Positions 60,057 to 64,000 of a stretch of 64,000 nt of DNA are shown piece by piece. Below the pieces are notes generated by a model. It saw only the letters and a list, made by a program, of their open reading frames with translations. It ran no database searches and was not told the origin of the DNA. The stretch lies in NCBI GenBank assembly GCA_025766275.1, contig JAFKAC010000003.1, forward strand, positions 2,480,001 through 2,544,000, given 5' to 3'. Numbering within the stretch: position 1 is the first letter of the stretch; the number at the start of each line of letters is the position of its first letter. The translations under genes and the position numbers were made by a program. The DNA is from Lactarius indigo. Taxonomy: Eukaryota > Basidiomycota > Agaricomycetes > Russulales > Russulaceae.

Positions 60057-62331
60057 ATGTCACAAGTCTCTCGGGTCTCTCTCGGGTCAACCGCCGATCC
60101 TCTCGTGGGCTCTCTGCCGTCGAGTGATACACAAGTAAGCTCTACTGACAGCAGCGCTCTCAATGGCAGCGTCAACAAAAGAACGGGCGAATCACCACCA
60201 AGCCCACGACACCCCCGCCGAACCTTGGATGATCTGCCGGGTTTCTCGTACGAACCTGACGGGCACTCAGGGGACCCATTGGACTCCTGGCCTGAGCGGG
60301 TGGAGGTGAAGCCTCGGCGCAGATCGACTCTTCTGTCGACTCTTGTCCGTGGCAGTCAGCCTCACCGCTCCTTCTTCGGGGATAACGCTAGCCTCCATGA
60401 CTCTGAACCCGCTACATCACCAGAGAACAACCAGACAGCCAATCCGTTTGGAAACGTCCGAAGACTATCAAAGACGGCGGTATCTACACTGAAAGAGAAG
60501 GTCCTGCTTCCTGCCGTGCCGTGGAAGCAAAAGCGCTCTGCGTCCCAGTCTGATAACAGCCGTGCTTGTACGTCACGCTTCTTTATTTATCCTGGTTGTC
60601 CGTATCTCCTGACGTGATGGCCGACTGCAGCGGTGGACCATCGGAAGAAATTCATTCTCCTGCTCGCAAAGGCATTCCTCACGTTCGGCGCGCCGTCCCA
60701 TCGCGTCGAGACGCAACTGTTCGCGGCAGCGGAGAAGCTCCTCATCCAGGCCTCGTTTGCGTTCATCCCCGGCATCGTCATGGTCTCCTTCAACGACGGC
60801 GAGACCCGCACGACCGAGCTGCACTTTGTGCGCTCGAGCGGGCGCATCGCGCTCTCGGCTCTGAACAGCGTCCACGATGTGTACCGCGACGTGTTTGACG
60901 ACCGCATCACGGTCCAGAACGGGATCTCCGCGCTTGACCGTATCCTCCGCGCGCCGCCCTTGTATCCGCTCATCGTGCGCTGTGGTCTCGCTTTCGTCTG
61001 CGCCTCTGTCATCTGTCCGCTTGCTTTTGGTGGCAGCTTCATCGACATGTGGGTCAGCGGAACCTGTGCCTGTATCTTGCAGTACTTGGGTCTCCAGGCA
61101 GCGGCGAAGAGTTCTGTCTACGCGAACGTATACGAGTATGTGTCTGAGCTTATTGCCTCTCGCAGCCCATAATTTGCCCCAGGATATCAGTTTCTATCAT
61201 CGTTTCCTTCGTTGCTCGATCCCTCAGCAGCATCCCTGGCAGTTTATTCTGCTACAGCTCTATCTCTTCTGCCGGCGTCGTCTTGATCCTCCCTGGCTTC
61301 ACAATCTGTCAGTCCCTCTTCTGGAGCGATTTGCGTATATTGATGCGATTACTCCTTAGTAATAAGTGCGCTTGAGCTGACCTCTCGAAACATCCTGTGC
61401 GGCTCGGTACGACTGATATATGCCATCATCTATACATTCTTCTTGGTGAGTTTAAAATTTCGGATCGGTGTCATACTTTTATGATCATTCTGTTGTCAAG
61501 GGTTTTGGTCTTACGATCGGTTCGGATATATCCATCCTTTTCGTGAACCACAAGGACTACGACTCGCTCGGCGTCATCAAGAGTGGCCTTCGGGCTGACA
61601 TCATGCATGGGACGTTCACCGCCCACAACGCGTCGAATTCCACGACCCAGCCTAGCTTTTCAGGGACGTTCGGATTCCTCAACGCCACGAATAGCCATGT
61701 CTCTCGAGGTTCGTTCCCTCCTACCCCAGCATTTGACGCCACCTCATTCTTACTCGTTAGGATGCTACCGCGACCCGGACTGGCCGTGGTTCCGCCAGCC
61801 GTTCCCCTGGTGGACGATGTTCTTCCTGGTGCCTCTGTACTCGACGTGCTCCTCTCTCTCGAATCTGCAGTCCTTCCGGAGCTCTAGGTTACCCATCATG
61901 ATCATCTTCTCGTGCTGCTCTTACACGGCGAACAAGGCCTCGAACTGGTTCTTGGCAGACAAGGGTGCGCTCGCGCCGGCGGCTGGGGCTCTCGTCATCG
62001 GCCTTCTGGGCAACATCTACTCGAGATGGTCTCGTGGAACTGCGTTTACCTCGATGGTTACCGGAGTTCTCTTCCTTGTCCCGGTGCGTTATAACCGTTT
62101 TTAAAGGCTCTCATGGCGTGCTGAGCTGGGGAAACTGTCTAGTCTGGTCTCGCCCAAGCTGGTGGTCTCACTGGAAACTACGACAGCTCCGTGCAACAGT
62201 ACTATAGCAGCTTTACCCTAGGCCTGCGCATGATCCAAGTTGCGATTGGCGTAACGATTGGTCTCTTCGTCAGCCAAAGTCTCATATATGCGTTCAGTGC
62301 CACGAGTAGCGCCGCGGAAATGGCCTTTTAA
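60057..62331 (+). CDS. Prm10/ThrE-type multispan membrane transporter
   Basis: Member of the threonine/serine exporter (ThrE, formerly DUF1212) family, like yeast pheromone-regulated membrane protein Prm10. Seven exons (60057-60567, 60631-61135, 61183-61307, 61360-61445, 61501-61708, 61761-62083, 62143-62331) sum exactly to 648 codons plus stop. A 170-residue Ser-rich cytosolic N-terminus precedes the conserved KKFILLLAKAFLTFGAPSHR, IPGIVMVSFNDGETRTTE and ISALDRILRAPPLYP. Membrane helices follow (CGLAFVCASVICPLAFGG, SVSIIVSFVARSLSSIPG, GVVLILPGFTILISALEL). The second half has CYRDPDWPWFRQPFPWW and PAAGALVIGLLGNIYSR. The ATG at 60057 is the first in a frame that stays open. The natural substrate is not known. 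Confidence 0.85.
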
Positions 62332-62532
62332 TTGTGTTTGTGTCGTTTAACATATCTAGTCTAGGACGTCTACATATTATCGCGAATGTGGTACCCATAA
62401 TACATACACCTATTAGTTAAGGTAATATGAACGTGTAATGCAAACAAAACCAAAACAGCGGTCTGCTCGACAGCGGACAGCAAAATACACTAAGGAGAAG
62501 AAAGATGCGGATGAGGTATTATAAACGCCATA

Positions 62533-64000
62533 TTAGCGACTGAAGAGCTGTTTGAGCTCTTCCATGCGACGGTGCATCAAGTCCTGCTTGCTGAAGTTCT
62601 GTCCTAAGGTCATGTTGGCTAACTCTGTCTTCTTTTTCTGTACCTCAAGCAAGCGAGCCTCGATCGAGTTCTCGATGATCAACTTGATCGTCGTTACAGG
62701 CTTTGTTTGACCAAGGCGGTGCTGCGCCACGGTTTTATCAGTCCAGCCCAGCGCGTGGAGAAAAAACACATACTATACGATCCACCGCCTGATTCTCGAC
62801 CGCAGGATTCCTAAGTGAGGACGATTGTGTCAGATAGTTAGGTTCTGGAGGGGTAGTATCTCCATTTACCAGTATGGATCCATGAGGTATACACGTTGCG
62901 CGGCGGTAAGATTTAGACCGACGCCACCCGCCTTCAGGCTGACCAAGAGGACTTCGCAGCCGGGGTCGTTCTTCAATGCCTCCATGGCACGACTGCGATC
63001 CTCTCGTTTCATAGTGCCGTCTAAGCGTTCATAGCGAATACCAGCAGTGTCTAGAGCGTCTTCCACTCTGTCGAGCATCGTCGTCCACTGCGAACTATCA
63101 ACACATCATGAATATCTGAACTGTTAGCAGATGGAAAAGACGATCGTACAAAACCACGGTTTTGACAGCTCCGTCGTCGAGGATGTTCCCTTGGTCGTCG
63201 ACCATCTGCACTTCCAACGAAGTGGGATCATAATTAGCCGAATGCGGGTTAGCCTTCGAAAACTGTACAAGGTCGCTGAGTAACGCCTTGACTTTGGTGG
63301 ATGGACGGAAACCCCCCTCCGGCAGATTAGCACGGGATTTCTTCTCCCGCTTTCCCGATTTCTTCCTCGCTGGCGCCTCTGCGACCACCACGTTTACATC
63401 GAATTCTACAACATCCGTCGGCCGCAGTGTGTTTTGGCACACAGGACACGGCCTGACGACATCAGGTTCACAGTCGGGCCACGCCAGGTCCACCTTGCGC
63501 TTGAAGCAACACGTACAGAAGAGGTGCTGACATCGGGTCATCACGGGACGTGGCGCCTGCGGATTGGAGGGCGAATTCGGTCGCGTATTCACTCGTGAAG
63601 CCTTTGCCTTTCTGCTACGCTTTACGACCGAGCTTGATTCGACGTCGGCGCTGCTGCCGCAGCTAGATGGGATCTCGGGGGGACAGAGCTCGAGTCCACA
63701 CTCGGAGCACTGAGTAGTAGCAGCTTCGCGCAGTAGGGAAAATATAACAGCGGCACGCGCTGCAGTGATGCCCTCCACGGCGATTGCAGCAACAGTCTCC
63801 TCGTAGGATGCACCATGATGTGCGCCGCCAAAGAAGCCTTTATTCTTTACAAGCTCCAGATCGTCGCAAATCTGGCGAAGACGGAGAATCTTCTGCAGGA
63901 TGCCTACGTAGTTCTTCATGACCTCGTTCTTGTGGGATAGCTCGTGAAATTCGGCCTTCGACTCGTTGAAGAAGCGATCATAGACTTCTTGCTCCTGAGC
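62533..64000 (-). CDS. SNF2-family ATPase with embedded RING finger (Rad5/Rad16/HLTF-like), 5' end beyond window
   Basis: C-terminal part of a DNA translocase with a probable E3 ubiquitin ligase RING between its helicase lobes. Exons 64000-63150, 63094-62870, 62810-62774 and 62721-62533 keep the frame. The end of lobe 1 (LQKILRLRQICDDLELV) is followed by a RING: CSECGLELC, a 60-residue basic Ser-rich insert, then CQHLFCTCC and CPVC. The lobe 2 motifs are STKVKALLSDL, FSQWTTMLD, GIRYERLDGTMKREDRSRAM, LLVSLKAGGVGLNLT and AVDRIHRLGQTKPV. The layout matches Rad5/Rad16/HLTF proteins of postreplication or nucleotide-excision repair. Which one cannot be decided without the N-terminus (a HIRAN domain would mark Rad5/HLTF). 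Confidence 0.88.

Overview
This window looks like nuclear DNA of a mushroom-forming basidiomycete (Agaricomycetes). The genes are dense and cut by many 49-67 nt introns. The protein families are fungal or general eukaryotic: Ima1, SNAP43, TatD, ceramide glucosyltransferase, Sec3, an HVA22/Yop1-type protein, a Zn2Cys6 factor, a Prm10/ThrE-type transporter and a SNF2-RING ATPase. The repeats include a chromodomain Ty3/gypsy element, Ty1/copia, a Helitron and a Tnp2-type DNA transposon.

Layout. (1) 1-10.5 kb is a gene block: SNAP43-like subunit (-), Ima1-like inner nuclear membrane protein (+), a Ser/Thr-rich single-pass membrane protein (-), a heparinase II/III-like membrane-anchored lyase (-), a 3-ketoacyl-CoA thiolase (-) and a TatD nuclease (+). 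Three neighbouring genes here need four single-base corrections to keep their family reading frame. The thiolase also has an intron whose only frame-consistent boundaries are AT and AC. (2) 11.7-35.6 kb reads as one nested transposon nest. A large element with CAGTAAAAAAG termini carries a Tnp2-type transposase gene and a divergent gene of unknown function. A gypsy element sits in the unknown gene (target duplication CCACT). A copia element sits in the transposase gene (GCTTC), and the copia itself carries a 1.25 kb insertion (GCGC). A solo LTR lies further right (AAGGT). (3) 35.9-43.1 kb holds a decayed Helitron with a second gene facing its Rep-helicase. (4) 43.5-46.5 kb is an intact five-exon P-loop NTPase with a possible C-terminal PD-(D/E)XK nuclease. 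(5) 46.6-48.7 kb is a 2.1 kb near-palindromic element with the same termini as the 24 kb element. (6) 48.8-64 kb is a second gene block: ceramide glucosyltransferase, exocyst Sec3, an ER-shaping protein, a Zn2Cys6 factor, a Prm10-like transporter and the 3' part of a SNF2-RING ATPase. No frame breaks were found in the parts traced there.

The strongest general pattern is in the repeats. Of 16 differences between paired LTRs, 15 are CG versus TG/CA. The 13 premature stops I counted are 11 TGA and 2 TAA, each explainable as C-to-T in CGA or CAA. This fits CpG methylation and deamination, or a RIP-like process aimed at CpG. All splice sites, frames and repeat boundaries were read by eye from the sequence; family names come from motif recognition without database searches.
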